A DNA stretch of 64,000 bases from Aliidiomarina sp. (GTDB taxonomy: Bacteria > Pseudomonadota > Gammaproteobacteria > Enterobacterales > Alteromonadaceae). Position numbers and translations under genes: made by a program. The notes beneath the pieces were generated by a model. That model had not been told where the DNA came from, did not search any database, and saw nothing but the letters and a program-made list of their open reading frames with translations. Each line of letters starts with the position of its first letter. Position 1 is the first letter of the stretch. The stretch is taken from assembly GCF_022565475.1 (NCBI RefSeq), contig NZ_JAIUMR010000002.1:124001-188000 (forward strand), in the 5' to 3' direction. Positions 25,558-34,745 of this stretch are shown piece after piece.

Positions 25558-26612
25558 ATGAAAAAATCGCTTTCTGTCGTAGCTGCGGCAGTATTAACCG
25601 TGGCCGCTACCTACGTTCCTTAGTCCCATGCATGTACACGCCTCGTTTATTTGGGTCCTGACAATACGGTGCTCACCGGTCGGAGTATGGACTTCTCCAT
25701 CGACATACCCGCAAATCTGTGGATATTTCCTCGTGGCATGGAACGTCAGGGCATGGTTGGCCCGAACTCGATTGCGTGGAAGTCGAAATATGGCAGTGTC
25801 GCCGCGAGTTCATGGGATATTTCCACACCCGATGGCATGAATGAGAAGGGCTGGTAGCCAATATGCTGTGGCTCGTTGCTTCTGAGTATCCGACCTTTGA
25901 TCCGCAAGGTGATCAGCCGGGCCTTACGATTTCCGCTTGGGGGCAATATGCGCTGGATAATTTTGCCACCGTCGCCGAAGCCGTTGAGTTTTTCAGCGAT
26001 GTACCCTTTGCGATTGTTTCTGACTTTATTCCCGGCACGGATAAATTCACCACAGTGCATCTTTCCTTGTCTGATGCGACGGGTGACAGCGCGATTTTTG
26101 AATATATCGGCGGTGAGCTTCAAATCCACCATAGCCGAGACTATCAAGTGATGACCAATGACCCGCCGTTTGAACAGCAGCTAGCAATCAAGAGTTATTG
26201 GGACACGGTGCCGGGGCAAGCATTTTTGCCGGGTACTGGTAAAGCAGCTGATCGTTTCGTTCGTGCTTCCTACTACTTAAACATGATCCCACAAACCAGT
26301 GATCCACGCATCGCAGCCGCTAGCGTATTTAGTGTCGTTCGCAATGTGTCCGTACCTTACGGCATTGGTTCACCCGAGCAACCGCATCTTTCCAATACCC
26401 GCTGGCGTGTGGTGGCAGACCAACGAAACTTGATTTACTACTGCGAAAATGTACTAACGCCGAATACGGTTTGGGTTAACTTCGCCAATGTTGATTTTAG
26501 TGAAGGGGCAGATGTGAAAAAATTAGAACTCGACCGCGAACAAATCTATGCGGGCGAATCGAGTTCTTATTTTGTCGCAGCGGAGCCGTTCCAATTTCAA
26601 GGTCTAGAATAA
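25558..26612 (+). pseudogene. Choloylglycine hydrolase/penicillin V acylase-family gene, broken by a stop and a frameshift
   Basis: CGGAG and ATG at 25558 begin a signal peptide (MKKSLSVVAAAVLTVAATYV), but TAG at 25621-25623 stops it. The same frame continues HACTRLVYLGPDNTVLTGRS, with the catalytic Cys expected after the signal, to GMNEKGW and a second TAG at 25855-25857. From 25863 the protein continues in another frame (MLWLVASEYPTFD to the end at 26612). A missing base near 25851 would restore GLVANMLWL. CAG to TAG would explain the first stop. The Ntn-hydrolase family hydrolyses linear amides such as bile-salt conjugates, penicillin V or acyl-homoserine lactones. This is either a recent pseudogene or two sequence errors; catalytic Cys and the downstream body are otherwise well preserved. 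Confidence 0.8.
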
Positions 26613-26616
26613 CTGC

Positions 26617-27855
26617 TCAGGTGACCTGATTGCGCTGCTGAAACTTGGGGTTGAGGTAGCGCTTCTCTTGCATAATCTTCGCGAGTCGCTGTACAGCTGA
26701 CTCCACTTCGGCGTAGCTATTGTAGAGTGGTGCGAAGCCGATACGTAGGTACTCAGGCGCGCGAAAATCGGCAATCACACCGTCGGCGATCAAGGCTTGG
26801 CAAATTGCGTACGCTTGTTCATGCTGAAACGCGAGTTGGCTGCCGCGTTCCTCAGCATGGGCTGGCGAAATGCTGGGCATTTCAGCCAGTAAATGATGCT
26901 TGTCCATACACTCTAACCAGTAGTTCGCTAGACCGATCGACTTATTGCGCACATCATGCATGCTGACATCGGCGAACAGGTCGAGCGCCGCATCGACCGC
27001 CACTAACGACAGCACCGGCGGTGTACCTGTGAGAAACTGACGGATACCTTGCGCTGGCGCGTAGTCGACAGCAAACGCAAAGGGTGCTGCATGACCCAAC
27101 CAACCATAAAGTGGTTGTAAAGGCTGTGTTTGCGCGTCGAGATGGCGTTTGGCGACGTACAAAAATGCTGGCGCCCCAGGGCCCGCATTAAAATACTTGT
27201 ACGTACAGCCCACTGCAAAATCAATGTCGTTAGCCTCCAGATGAACCGGCAAAGCACCGGCACTATGGGCAAGATCGACAATGGTCAAAGCGCCCAGCTT
27301 TCGTGCTCGCTCACTGAGATGGGCCATCGGTAAGCGTCGCCCGGTGCGGAAATTCACTTCTGTGACCAACACTGCGGCTGTATTTTCATTGATGGATTGC
27401 AGTAGTGAGTCTTCACTAACTAAACGCAAGGTGCAGCGCTCACCGAGTAATTGTTCAATCCCTTGAACCATGTACAGGTCGGTTGGGAAATTGTCTTCCG
27501 TGGACAGTATTTCCTGCCGTCCTTGGTTAATTTGCAGCGCGGCACACAGTACTTTAAATAAATTGATGGACGTCGAATCGCAGCAAATCGTTCGCCCTTC
27601 TGGCGCACCGATTAATCGGCCAATTTTGTTACCGACGGTTACCGGCAGGTCGATCCAACCATGTTTATTCCAGCTTGTGATCACGTCATCGCCCCACTCA
27701 TGACGCAACGCTTGGTTCACGCGCTCATGCACGGACGGGGCCATCAGCCCCAATGAATTGCCGTCTAAATAAATGGTATTGGCTGGGATGTGAAACGCAG
27801 CACGCTTGTGCGCAAGTGGATCGTCTTTGTCGAGCGGATGCACGGCTGTCGTCAT
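26617..27855 (-). CDS. kynU: Kynureninase
   Basis: 412 residues, the normal size. N-terminus LDKDDPLAHKRAAFHIPANT followed by YLDGNSLG is the family hallmark; the PLP lysine lies in VGCTYKYFNAGPGAPAF. Catalyses L-kynurenine (or 3-hydroxykynurenine) to anthranilate (or 3-hydroxyanthranilate) plus alanine in the cytoplasm. GAGGTAA precedes the ATG. It starts 2 bases after the stop of the upstream hydrolase with an HGGxW motif, forming a two-gene operon. No tryptophan or indoleamine dioxygenase lies in the window. Confidence 0.95.
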   Translation of the reverse strand: MTTAVHPLDKDDPLAHKRAAFHIPANTIYLDGNSLGLMAPSVHERVNQALRHEWGDDVITSWNKHGWIDLPVTVGNKIGRLIGAPEGRTICCDSTSINLFKVLCAALQINQGRQEILSTEDNFPTDLYMVQGIEQLLGERCTLRLVSEDSLLQSINENTAAVLVTEVNFRTGRRLPMAHLSERARKLGALTIVDLAHSAGALPVHLEANDIDFAVGCTYKYFNAGPGAPAFLYVAKRHLDAQTQPLQPLYGWLGHAAPFAFAVDYAPAQGIRQFLTGTPPVLSLVAVDAALDLFADVSMHDVRNKSIGLANYWLECMDKHHLLAEMPSISPAHAEERGSQLAFQHEQAYAICQALIADGVIADFRAPEYLRIGFAPLYNSYAEVESAVQRLAKIMQEKRYLNPKFQQRNQVT

Positions 27856-27857
27856 GA

Positions 27858-28673
27858 TTACCTCGTTAATTCTGGATAGAGACTGCGAATGGTCGCAAGC
27901 ACTTGTGCGAACGCCTCGGTGCCTGGATGAATCAAATCAAAATGGCCGGCGCCGGAGATTTCTACTGCTTCCGCGCCATCGAGTTGTTGTTGCTCGGCAC
28001 CGACAATCGTATCTTGATCGCCATGGAATAAAAAGACCAGCGAATGGCGTGATTGATAAACTGGATTCATCGCTTCGGCCTGCTCGGGTGCGGTGGCCAT
28101 GAAGTTCGCGCCCGCTTGTTGGCAGCCACTTTCACCTGCTGCATATGCTTCAATATCGGTGATCGCCGCCAGTCCCAATACGCCCCGAACCGGCAGTCGT
28201 CGTTGCGGTTGACTCGCTAACAAGGCCAAGTGGCCACCCGCGCTATGACCCACGAGCGTGAAGCTGTTCGGTCGATAGGAAGGTGCATCAGCGCTGCTTA
28301 ACACCTCAATCGCAGTGACAATATCCTCTAAGCTTCCAGGCCAACCACCGCCTTCGTCGTTTAAGCGCCGATACTCCACCAACGCCACGGCAAAACCGTC
28401 GTCACGCAAGCCTTCGGCAAAACCGCGCGCATGGTCGACACCGAAACTGTTTTGCCAGCAACCACCATGAATATAGACGATTAAAGGAACGTCACTGGAA
28501 GCAGACTCTGGAAAATAGAGCTCAACGAACTGCGGTTCGGCGTCGCCATAATGAAGAATTTCATGGGCGCGAGCGGTTGAACGTTCCATCACCTGTTGAA
28601 AACTGACCGGCGAGTTTAACAGAGGTGTCGTGATCAACAACCAACTGAAAAGAAAGCTGAGCGCATAAGGCAC
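27858..28673 (-). CDS. Alpha/beta hydrolase, probable arylformamidase (kynurenine formamidase)
   Basis: 271 residues; GTG start with AGGAG 9 bases upstream. The oxyanion motif HGGCWQ follows the HGGxW rule of eukaryotic-type arylformamidases, and the nucleophile elbow is GHSAGGHLAL; acid and histidine fit FHGDQDTIVG and GAGHFDL. The first 20 residues are hydrophobic, so the protein may be exported or anchored, which is unusual for a cytoplasmic pathway. It is the first gene of an operon with kynU (2-base gap), which argues that it hydrolyses N-formylkynurenine. The more common bacterial KynB is an unrelated metal-dependent enzyme. Confidence 0.8.
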   Translation of the reverse strand: MPYALSFLFSWLLITTPLLNSPVSFQQVMERSTARAHEILHYGDAEPQFVELYFPESASSDVPLIVYIHGGCWQNSFGVDHARGFAEGLRDDGFAVALVEYRRLNDEGGGWPGSLEDIVTAIEVLSSADAPSYRPNSFTLVGHSAGGHLALLASQPQRRLPVRGVLGLAAITDIEAYAAGESGCQQAGANFMATAPEQAEAMNPVYQSRHSLVFLFHGDQDTIVGAEQQQLDGAEAVEISGAGHFDLIHPGTEAFAQVLATIRSLYPELTR

Positions 28674-28832
28674 AGTTGAGGCTCCTTTAAATTACCTGAC
28701 AATGTTAAAACCAAAATCAAAGTTTGCGCGTAAGTGCCCTTAAGACAGCGCTATGACGTTACTCATATCCGACTATTATCAAATATTGATCAGTGCTAAT
28801 ATTTAAAAGTAAAGCTCAATGGAGTGAATCGT

Positions 28833-30884
28833 TTGCAGAATCAGTCACATTTTATGACTGCGTCGCAGTCACATATCCTGAACATTCTTCATAACTCAGA
28901 AATTGGCTTATGGGAATGGGATATGCAAAACGACATCAATCAGATCAATGAGCGTTGGGCCGCCATGATTGGTTATACAGTGGCGGAGCTTTCCCCGCTG
29001 ACCTTTACCCGCTTCCAGAGTCTAATTCATCACGACGATGTTGCTATAGTTGGTGCTGCGCTTGACGCGAAAAAAGCCGTACCGGAACATTTGTTTAGCT
29101 GTGTATTTCGCATGCGCCACAAGCATGGACATTGGGTTTGGGTGAAAGCGCGCGGAGACTATAGTCGTTTTGAGGGCGATCAACCGGTAGCTATGGCGGG
29201 CGTGCACTTTGAAGTCACTGAGTTGATGGGTAAAATTGAACTTGATCGCGTCGTCTACCAGCAGCTCGACGAGTTGATGGCAGGTACGCGCGTTGCCTTT
29301 TATGCATTTGAACCAACGCCACCTTTTCATGTGAGCTACGTTTCGCCGAACCTAACTGCCGAGTTTGGTTTGTCGATGCACACTGGTGAAATCAATCGCG
29401 ATTGGCAGGAACGCCTGCACCCAGATGAACGTGAATACGTTATCGCGGAGTTTCGTCAGTTCATGGCATCGAAAACCAGGACTGATTTAATCCGTACTTT
29501 TCGGATGCAAAATAACGAAGGAGTCTATCAGTACATCGAAGATCACTGCCACAAAGTGTTTGAGAACGGCAAACTCGTGCGCGTAGTTGGCTCAGCGCAA
29601 AATGTCCAAGAGTTTATGGACAAAGACCGGCTCTTGAAGCGGATCGCCGATGTTGCTCTGGGTTTACTGTATAAATTCGTGCAGCGTCCTGATGGCACGA
29701 TTAGCTTTCCCTTCGTGAATAAATCGATCTTCGAAATCTACGGCGTGACTGCTGAGGAAGTCACCGAGGATGCAACGTCAGTATTCAATACAATTCATCC
29801 AGATGATGTGCAACATGTTGCTGACTCCATTGAACAGTCTGCAAAAACCTTAAAACCATGGGATTGTGAATATCGCGTGATTCGCGAGAATGACACCATT
29901 TGGGTGCGCGGACAGTCGGTACCCGAACTCGAAGCCGATGGTTCGATAGCTTGGTACGGCCTGATTATGGATATCACTGAGGCGAAAAAGACCGAGCAAC
30001 AGCTTCGTGACTATCAAATGCAACTCGAGCGTGTGCAAGAAATTGCCAAACTTGGTCATTGGCGAGCCGATATGGCGACGGGTGAACTCTTTTGGTCTGA
30101 CATCATTTACGATATCTTCGGCTTCGATAAGTCGGAAATCACACCTTCAGTTCAGCTCTTCAGTAGTTGTGTTCACCCCGAAGACATCGAAGCGGTGCGC
30201 GAAAGTGAACGGGTCGCGATGGAAACAGGCTTGCACGATGTTCAACACCGGATTATTCGTCCGGATGGCGAAGTTCGATGGGTGCATGAATTAGCTGACT
30301 TTACTCAAACCGACGGAAAGGGTAAATATCTTACCGGAACCGTGCGTGACATTACCGAAACTAAGCTTCTCGAGCTTGAGTTACGGAACTTGTCAGACAC
30401 CGATGCGTTAACCCAAGTTGATAATCGGCGTTCATTCTTTTTAAAAGCACTACCGATATTCAACCGTCAAAGTCGGACGCAACTGCCGGTGAGTGTCATC
30501 ATGTTTGATATCGATCATTTCAAACACGTGAACGATCAATATGGCCATGCCGCGGGCGATCAAGTGTTGGTCAAGGTCAGTAGAGCGGTGCGCAATCGTC
30601 TACGCGGCATGGATGTGTTAGCACGCCTCGGAGGCGAAGAATTTATTGTCCTCACGGAGGGTATTTCACTGTCGCAAGCCGCGAATGTTGCTGAACAACT
30701 GCGAGAGGTGATTGGCGGGTTGAACATCCAACTTGATCGTGATCGACATTTTTCAGTCACAGCCAGCTTTGGGGTTGCGGAGCGCCTGACGGATGAGTCA
30801 GTTGACGAACTTTTAAACCGTGCCGATAAAGCTATGTACAGAGCAAAGCAGCAGGGCCGTAATCAAGTTGTTGTAGCTGAATAA
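28833..30884 (+). CDS. Multi-PAS diguanylate cyclase
   Basis: A GTG at 28824 overlaps its own GGAG, while TTG at 28833 has GGAG at 8 bases, so I place the start there; about 683 residues. Four PAS/PAC modules are recognisable (starting at about 18, 150, 275 and 400; e.g. IGLWEWDMQND, then DVQHVADSIEQS and AKLGHWRADMATG), ending in a GGDEF domain with ARLGGEEFIVLTE and an RGMD inhibitory site five residues before. No membrane span is seen. It should integrate several cytoplasmic cues into c-di-GMP synthesis. A perfect terminator follows. It is divergent from the kyn pair; AAATATT/AATATTT dyad arms at 28781-28804 lie between. Confidence 0.9.
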   Translation: MQNQSHFMTASQSHILNILHNSEIGLWEWDMQNDINQINERWAAMIGYTVAELSPLTFTRFQSLIHHDDVAIVGAALDAKKAVPEHLFSCVFRMRHKHGHWVWVKARGDYSRFEGDQPVAMAGVHFEVTELMGKIELDRVVYQQLDELMAGTRVAFYAFEPTPPFHVSYVSPNLTAEFGLSMHTGEINRDWQERLHPDEREYVIAEFRQFMASKTRTDLIRTFRMQNNEGVYQYIEDHCHKVFENGKLVRVVGSAQNVQEFMDKDRLLKRIADVALGLLYKFVQRPDGTISFPFVNKSIFEIYGVTAEEVTEDATSVFNTIHPDDVQHVADSIEQSAKTLKPWDCEYRVIRENDTIWVRGQSVPELEADGSIAWYGLIMDITEAKKTEQQLRDYQMQLERVQEIAKLGHWRADMATGELFWSDIIYDIFGFDKSEITPSVQLFSSCVHPEDIEAVRESERVAMETGLHDVQHRIIRPDGEVRWVHELADFTQTDGKGKYLTGTVRDITETKLLELELRNLSDTDALTQVDNRRSFFLKALPIFNRQSRTQLPVSVIMFDIDHFKHVNDQYGHAAGDQVLVKVSRAVRNRLRGMDVLARLGGEEFIVLTEGISLSQAANVAEQLREVIGGLNIQLDRDRHFSVTASFGVAERLTDESVDELLNRADKAMYRAKQQGRNQVVVAE

Positions 30885-30888
30885 TAGG

Positions 30889-30925
30889 TGTTCATCCCCA
30901 GCCGAAGTTGGGGATGAACATTTTC
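30889..30925 (+). terminator. Strong rho-independent terminator
   Basis: TGTTCATCCCCA (30889-30900) and TGGGGATGAACA (30909-30920) form a perfect 12-bp stem with an 8-base loop and a TTTT tail, directly after the multi-PAS cyclase stop and 5 bases before the end of the convergent lipoprotein gene. Its symmetry could serve both directions. Confidence 0.92.
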
Positions 30926-30929
30926 CACT

Positions 30930-32894
30930 CTACTCGTCTAAATACACTTCACTATCCACTGCAATCGCGCGACCGGCCGCGTCTACCATACCAGCGCCAA
31001 AGCTTAAATAGAACGATTGGTCGGCGGGCAGCGCAGTGCGTTGCTCATTTTCAAAACCATCCAGCGACACCACCAAGTGCAAGGTATTCTCCAGCCACAC
31101 GGGCAGATAGGGGACCTCGGCATGCGTACTCGCATGGCGTAATTGCAAATTCGCCTCAACACTGTCACGGTCGACTGCTTGCGAAAACTCAATCGTCACT
31201 GAACTTCCCAATGCCTTGTCAAAAATCACTGCGGCGCCTGTCGTCTCATGGCTGGGCGAGTGATCTGGGATACGCAGATCAATGACGTTATCAATCTCGA
31301 TGAACTGGCTCCGCCAGCGGAAATACGTGGCTTTAGAAACCTCTTCTTCATCGGCACCGGCCAGTAATTCCGCGAGATTCACCACTTGCACCCAATGTTG
31401 GCTGGCATAGGGGCGAGTAAACATGACAAAGAGTTGGTCACCAATCACCTGCAGACCATAACTGCGCTCTTCGTTTTGTCCTAGATTCAGTGGTAACAGC
31501 AAACGACGGGTTTCACCGCTGATGGCATTGATCATCATGATAAATTCTTGTTCCCAAGCGTTTCCGGCCCTTGCTTCTGCCATGTAAGCTAAAAACCAAT
31601 CGCCATAGACGGCTTTAAAGCTGCCGAGATGACTCAGTCCAGCGAAAACGAGTGACTCATCGTAGAAAATGGGCTCGGCCTGCGGCGGTAGGATTGAATA
31701 CATCCGTTTTGGCTCGGTACTTTGATTAAACAAACGCCCGTGTGGTCCACGGAAAATAAAGCCGAACGGACCACGCAGCGAGTCCGAAAAGTCAGCCCGC
31801 TCGATGCCGTCCGCATCGGCATGAACGATACGTGCCGAGAGGTTTCGGTCAAGTGCAAAGACTGTGTCGGCGTCGTCATAGTAAAGACCACCGGATGCGA
31901 TGGATTGCACGTGGCTGAGTTCGCCATCGCTGTACTTCTGAATGACATAACCCGCGTCGTCGCCGCTGGTGGTGAGCGCTTCGATGAAAAGTTCGCCATG
32001 TGGATTGGCATGCATGGAGAATACGCGTTGGTCGGTCGGGGTGATGGCTTCAACATGGCCATCCAGGTCTAGTTGATAAACAGCGTTGGCGTTGTCACGT
32101 GCAACCCGACACCAACCGGTGAATTCACAATCGCCGGTGACGGTATAGGTCGTTGCAAAGAAATACAGGACGCCGACCCAATTCCCTTGCTCGTCCGTAC
32201 GTGGATCCACCCGCAAAATGGGGTTTTCTTTACGTGGTCGCGTCGAATCGAAACCAGCGAAAATCAAATCGGGTGCCATACATGCGTACTCATCCGTGCT
32301 GCGGTCAACTCTCACCAAGCCACAGTTTTCGGTATGGACAAAATAGTTTTCGGAATCGGTACCGCCCAAGGCCAAGAAAACATAACGGCCGTCGGGACTG
32401 GTCGCAACATCATAGGCGGCGATATCGACGTTCGCTTCGGCAATAAAACGATAGTCGCCTTCGCTCGTCCAACCGACGAGATTGGACGCTTCCGTGAATG
32501 TGCTCACATTTTCGAATTCGTCGCGCGCATAGGTCAAGCGGAAAAGGGTTTCGACGTCTTCGGTGTGGAATGCTAATTCGATCGGCGGACGACCGAAATA
32601 AGCGGTAAAGTCGCACGGCGCAGTGACCGGGCCAACCGTATATTTATCGCCGTCTAACCGACCATTACAACCATCGGCACCATGAATTACGAAATCGTCG
32701 TAGGGCTCCAAGGTGAAGACATAGGTTCTGCCGTGCAAGGCGGAAACAGCGTTTGGCGTCAGCTTGCCGGGACCATAAGCGAACGCCTGCACCAGATGTC
32801 GCTGTTCGGGTGGTGGCTCTGACCCACCACCACCGCCGCAACCGACGAGAGCTGCGGTTAGCCCGAAGGCAAGGATGTTCTTCCAATGATTCAT
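30930..32894 (-). CDS. Large secreted lipoprotein of unknown function, propeller-like
   Basis: 654 residues. Lipobox LVGC with lipidated Cys19 followed by GGGGGSEPPPE marks an outer-membrane-targeted lipoprotein. The body contains repeated strand-turn patterns with DGR and GxLY/F elements suggestive of a beta-propeller (e.g. SPDGRYVFLALGG). Near the C-terminus, VTIEFSQAVDRDSV resembles the Big_5/SbsA Ig-like domain used in surface proteins. I do not recognise a catalytic motif. A terminator-like hairpin lies immediately before its ribosome site, so it may be controlled by read-through. Confidence 0.7.
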   Translation of the reverse strand: MNHWKNILAFGLTAALVGCGGGGGSEPPPEQRHLVQAFAYGPGKLTPNAVSALHGRTYVFTLEPYDDFVIHGADGCNGRLDGDKYTVGPVTAPCDFTAYFGRPPIELAFHTEDVETLFRLTYARDEFENVSTFTEASNLVGWTSEGDYRFIAEANVDIAAYDVATSPDGRYVFLALGGTDSENYFVHTENCGLVRVDRSTDEYACMAPDLIFAGFDSTRPRKENPILRVDPRTDEQGNWVGVLYFFATTYTVTGDCEFTGWCRVARDNANAVYQLDLDGHVEAITPTDQRVFSMHANPHGELFIEALTTSGDDAGYVIQKYSDGELSHVQSIASGGLYYDDADTVFALDRNLSARIVHADADGIERADFSDSLRGPFGFIFRGPHGRLFNQSTEPKRMYSILPPQAEPIFYDESLVFAGLSHLGSFKAVYGDWFLAYMAEARAGNAWEQEFIMMINAISGETRRLLLPLNLGQNEERSYGLQVIGDQLFVMFTRPYASQHWVQVVNLAELLAGADEEEVSKATYFRWRSQFIEIDNVIDLRIPDHSPSHETTGAAVIFDKALGSSVTIEFSQAVDRDSVEANLQLRHASTHAEVPYLPVWLENTLHLVVSLDGFENEQRTALPADQSFYLSFGAGMVDAAGRAIAVDSEVYLDE

Positions 32895-32903
32895 GACTAC
32901 TCC

Positions 32904-32931
32904 AAAAAAAGAAGCACCCGAGCGGGTGCTT
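32904..32931 (-). terminator. Intrinsic terminator abutting the ribosome site of the lipoprotein gene
   Basis: On the minus strand, AAGCACCC (32931-32924) pairs with GGGTGCTT (32919-32912) around a GCTC loop, then CTTTTTTT. The GGAG ribosome site of the lipoprotein gene follows right after the T tract and its ATG is only 10 bases downstream of the tract. It can end the YIP1 transcript, but it also lies in the leader of the lipoprotein gene, so it may attenuate that gene. Confidence 0.8.
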
Positions 32932-33015
32932 GAGTCGAAGATTTCATGTTAATGGATCGTTAACAAAATAGCTGCGATAAATTTGTAAACGTGTGTTGCG
33001 AGATAAATTGGGTAT

Positions 33016-33573
33016 TTAGTACATCCAAATAATCAGCATCAACAACACCCAAGCCGCAAGCGATGCCGACATAATGGTATAAGTGGCGGACATACTCGTG
33101 ATATCTATCGACGCGCGATGGCTTAATGCGCGTGTGCCAATGTAGACAATGACACAGGAGGCAATCAGACCAATGCCAACGACGAAGGCAGCGATTAACG
33201 CACTGGGAAAGAGTAAACCAACTGAAGAAAGCCACATCGGAATAGGCGCAATACCAGCGAGTAGGTAAGCATCATGATAGGTAATTTCCAGTTTGTTCTG
33301 TTCGAGAACGGAATGAATTAACCAACCCATGACAAAGAATGTCAGCAATTCGGCCAGAAAAAACGTCGTGGTAATAAACTGCCAATTCTTATTGGCAAAC
33401 TCGGGTAAAAAGCCAGCGCCGTAATGGGTGCCGTTAAAGTACAAAAAAATAGGTGGCAGTAACGACAGTGGAATTACAAGTTTCCAAGCAAGGGAGGGAA
33501 TATCGATGTCCATACCCTGTAATTGACCCCAACCTTTGCCCGAAAAGGGCAAGAAGAGAGTTGCAAGTTTCAT
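33016..33573 (-). CDS. YIP1-family membrane protein
   Basis: 185 residues with five hydrophobic spans. The start MKLATLFLPFSGKGWGQLQG, a central GTHYG segment and the PIPMWLSSVGLLFP loop are like the YIP1/DUF1282 proteins of gammaproteobacteria. Function is unknown; homologues are often stress- or metal-inducible inner-membrane proteins. An inverted repeat 11 bases upstream of the start codon suggests a repressor site. It lies upstream of the large lipoprotein gene with a terminator in between. Confidence 0.75.
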   Translation of the reverse strand: MKLATLFLPFSGKGWGQLQGMDIDIPSLAWKLVIPLSLLPPIFLYFNGTHYGAGFLPEFANKNWQFITTTFFLAELLTFFVMGWLIHSVLEQNKLEITYHDAYLLAGIAPIPMWLSSVGLLFPSALIAAFVVGIGLIASCVIVYIGTRALSHRASIDITSMSATYTIMSASLAAWVLLMLIIWMY

Positions 33574-33583
33574 AGCGCTTCCT

Positions 33584-33610
33584 TAAACATACATTCTATA
33601 TCTATGTTTA
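33584..33610. promoter_or_regulatory. Inverted repeat in the YIP1 promoter
   Basis: TAAACATA (33584-33591) and TATGTTTA (33603-33610) are perfect inverted arms with 11 bases between, beginning 11 bases before the YIP1 start codon (minus strand). A TATAGAAT sequence in the spacer could be a -10 element, so a repressor bound there would block transcription. The binding protein is unknown. Confidence 0.45.
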
Positions 33611-33698
33611 GAGTGTCTAACGGAAATTTGCAAGTGAAGTGGCCCTTTATTTTTTCACCATCCCGAAGGCGAGAGGTAAAACGTCGACAATGTGAACC

Positions 33699-34745
33699 TC
33701 AATGTGAGGGGTTGAGTCGTTGTCGTGCTAGTTGCAGTGCGACCACCACGGCTGTCACAAATAAGCTACCTTCCACAACTGCAGAAAGTAGCTCAAGTTG
33801 TGTACTAAAAAACGGTTTGGGAAGATTGCTTGCTGGCACATTTTCGGCGACTAGGTTGAGGCTGCCTGCTAAAAGTTGGCCGCCACTTGCGACAATAGAT
33901 GTCGCAGCAGCAGCGCCGATCACGCTGGCCGTGAGGAGCAAACGGCGCTGATTGTTATGCGTTGTCATGACATAAGCGAGCCCAACTGCGCCGCCAATAA
34001 CGAAGCCTTCGACGGCACCGGTAATGTCGCCAGGGCTAGCGCCGAGCAGCAGGTGGAAGGTGTCGACCGCAGCGAGTTTCACAAACGCGCCAATCAGCAG
34101 CCCGCCACAGGCAGCGCTAAACACCACAAATGACCAGCGTCGACCCACGGCTAAATGTTGTTTAGCGAAGACATCACCGGCGGCCGTAGCAAAGGCCACA
34201 CCGGCACCACCGAGCAAAGCGACTAAGACCGTAATCGCAATCATGACAAACATAATGGAAGCAGCACCAAACTGAGTGAGCGCCGCATGACTCAGCGTCA
34301 ACGCCGCCAACAACGTACCACCGATAACGCCAGCCATGCCAGCACCTAAGGTGCCGAAACCGCCGAGCGTAACGATCTGATGAAAATGGGAGAGTTGCGG
34401 AGTTACCACGGCCTCAGTCGCACGCGACTTTCTCCTGACCGGTGCAATAAAACGATAGCCATGCTTGGGCACGGTTTCAATAAACTGAGACTGGCGCGCG
34501 CTGTCTCCTAAGACTTTGCGTAGCGTGCGAATACATTGCGTTAGCGCCTCGTCGGTAACGGCGATTCCGCCCCACACTTCGTGTAGAAATCGCTCTTTAC
34601 TAATCAGCGTTCCCGGCTCGGACACCAGCAGAAGCAAGGCGTCAAAATAACGGCTGGTGAGCTCCACGGGTTGCGACTGCTTGAGCAGTAGCCGCTCCGT
34701 TGGATGTATGCTGAAATTGGAAAATTCAATGACGTCTGGAGTCAT
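33699..34745 (-). CDS. Winged-helix regulator with C-terminal membrane domain
   Basis: 348 residues. Trans_reg_C winged helix in residues 1-105: RYFDALLLLVSEPGTLISKE, the DEALTQCIRTLRKVLGD recognition helix, then ETVPKHGYRFIAPV. The rest (130-345) has six or seven hydrophobic spans rich in Gly/Ala rather than a periplasmic TPR domain. It is therefore a membrane-embedded one-component regulator of the ToxR class. The upstream membrane gene overlaps its start by 4 bases, so the pair may form a sensor complex. Confidence 0.82.
   Translation of the reverse strand: MTPDVIEFSNFSIHPTERLLLKQSQPVELTSRYFDALLLLVSEPGTLISKERFLHEVWGGIAVTDEALTQCIRTLRKVLGDSARQSQFIETVPKHGYRFIAPVRRKSRATEAVVTPQLSHFHQIVTLGGFGTLGAGMAGVIGGTLLAALTLSHAALTQFGAASIMFVMIAITVLVALLGGAGVAFATAAGDVFAKQHLAVGRRWSFVVFSAACGGLLIGAFVKLAAVDTFHLLLGASPGDITGAVEGFVIGGAVGLAYVMTTHNNQRRLLLTASVIGAAAATSIVASGGQLLAGSLNLVAENVPASNLPKPFFSTQLELLSAVVEGSLFVTAVVVALQLARQRLNPSH

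Noticed and set aside
25621-25857. Reading the two TAG codons in the choloylglycine-hydrolase gene as recoded (amber read-through)
   Set aside because: The second TAG disappears when a single missing base is restored, and other genes in the window show no sign of recoding; mutation or sequence error is simpler.
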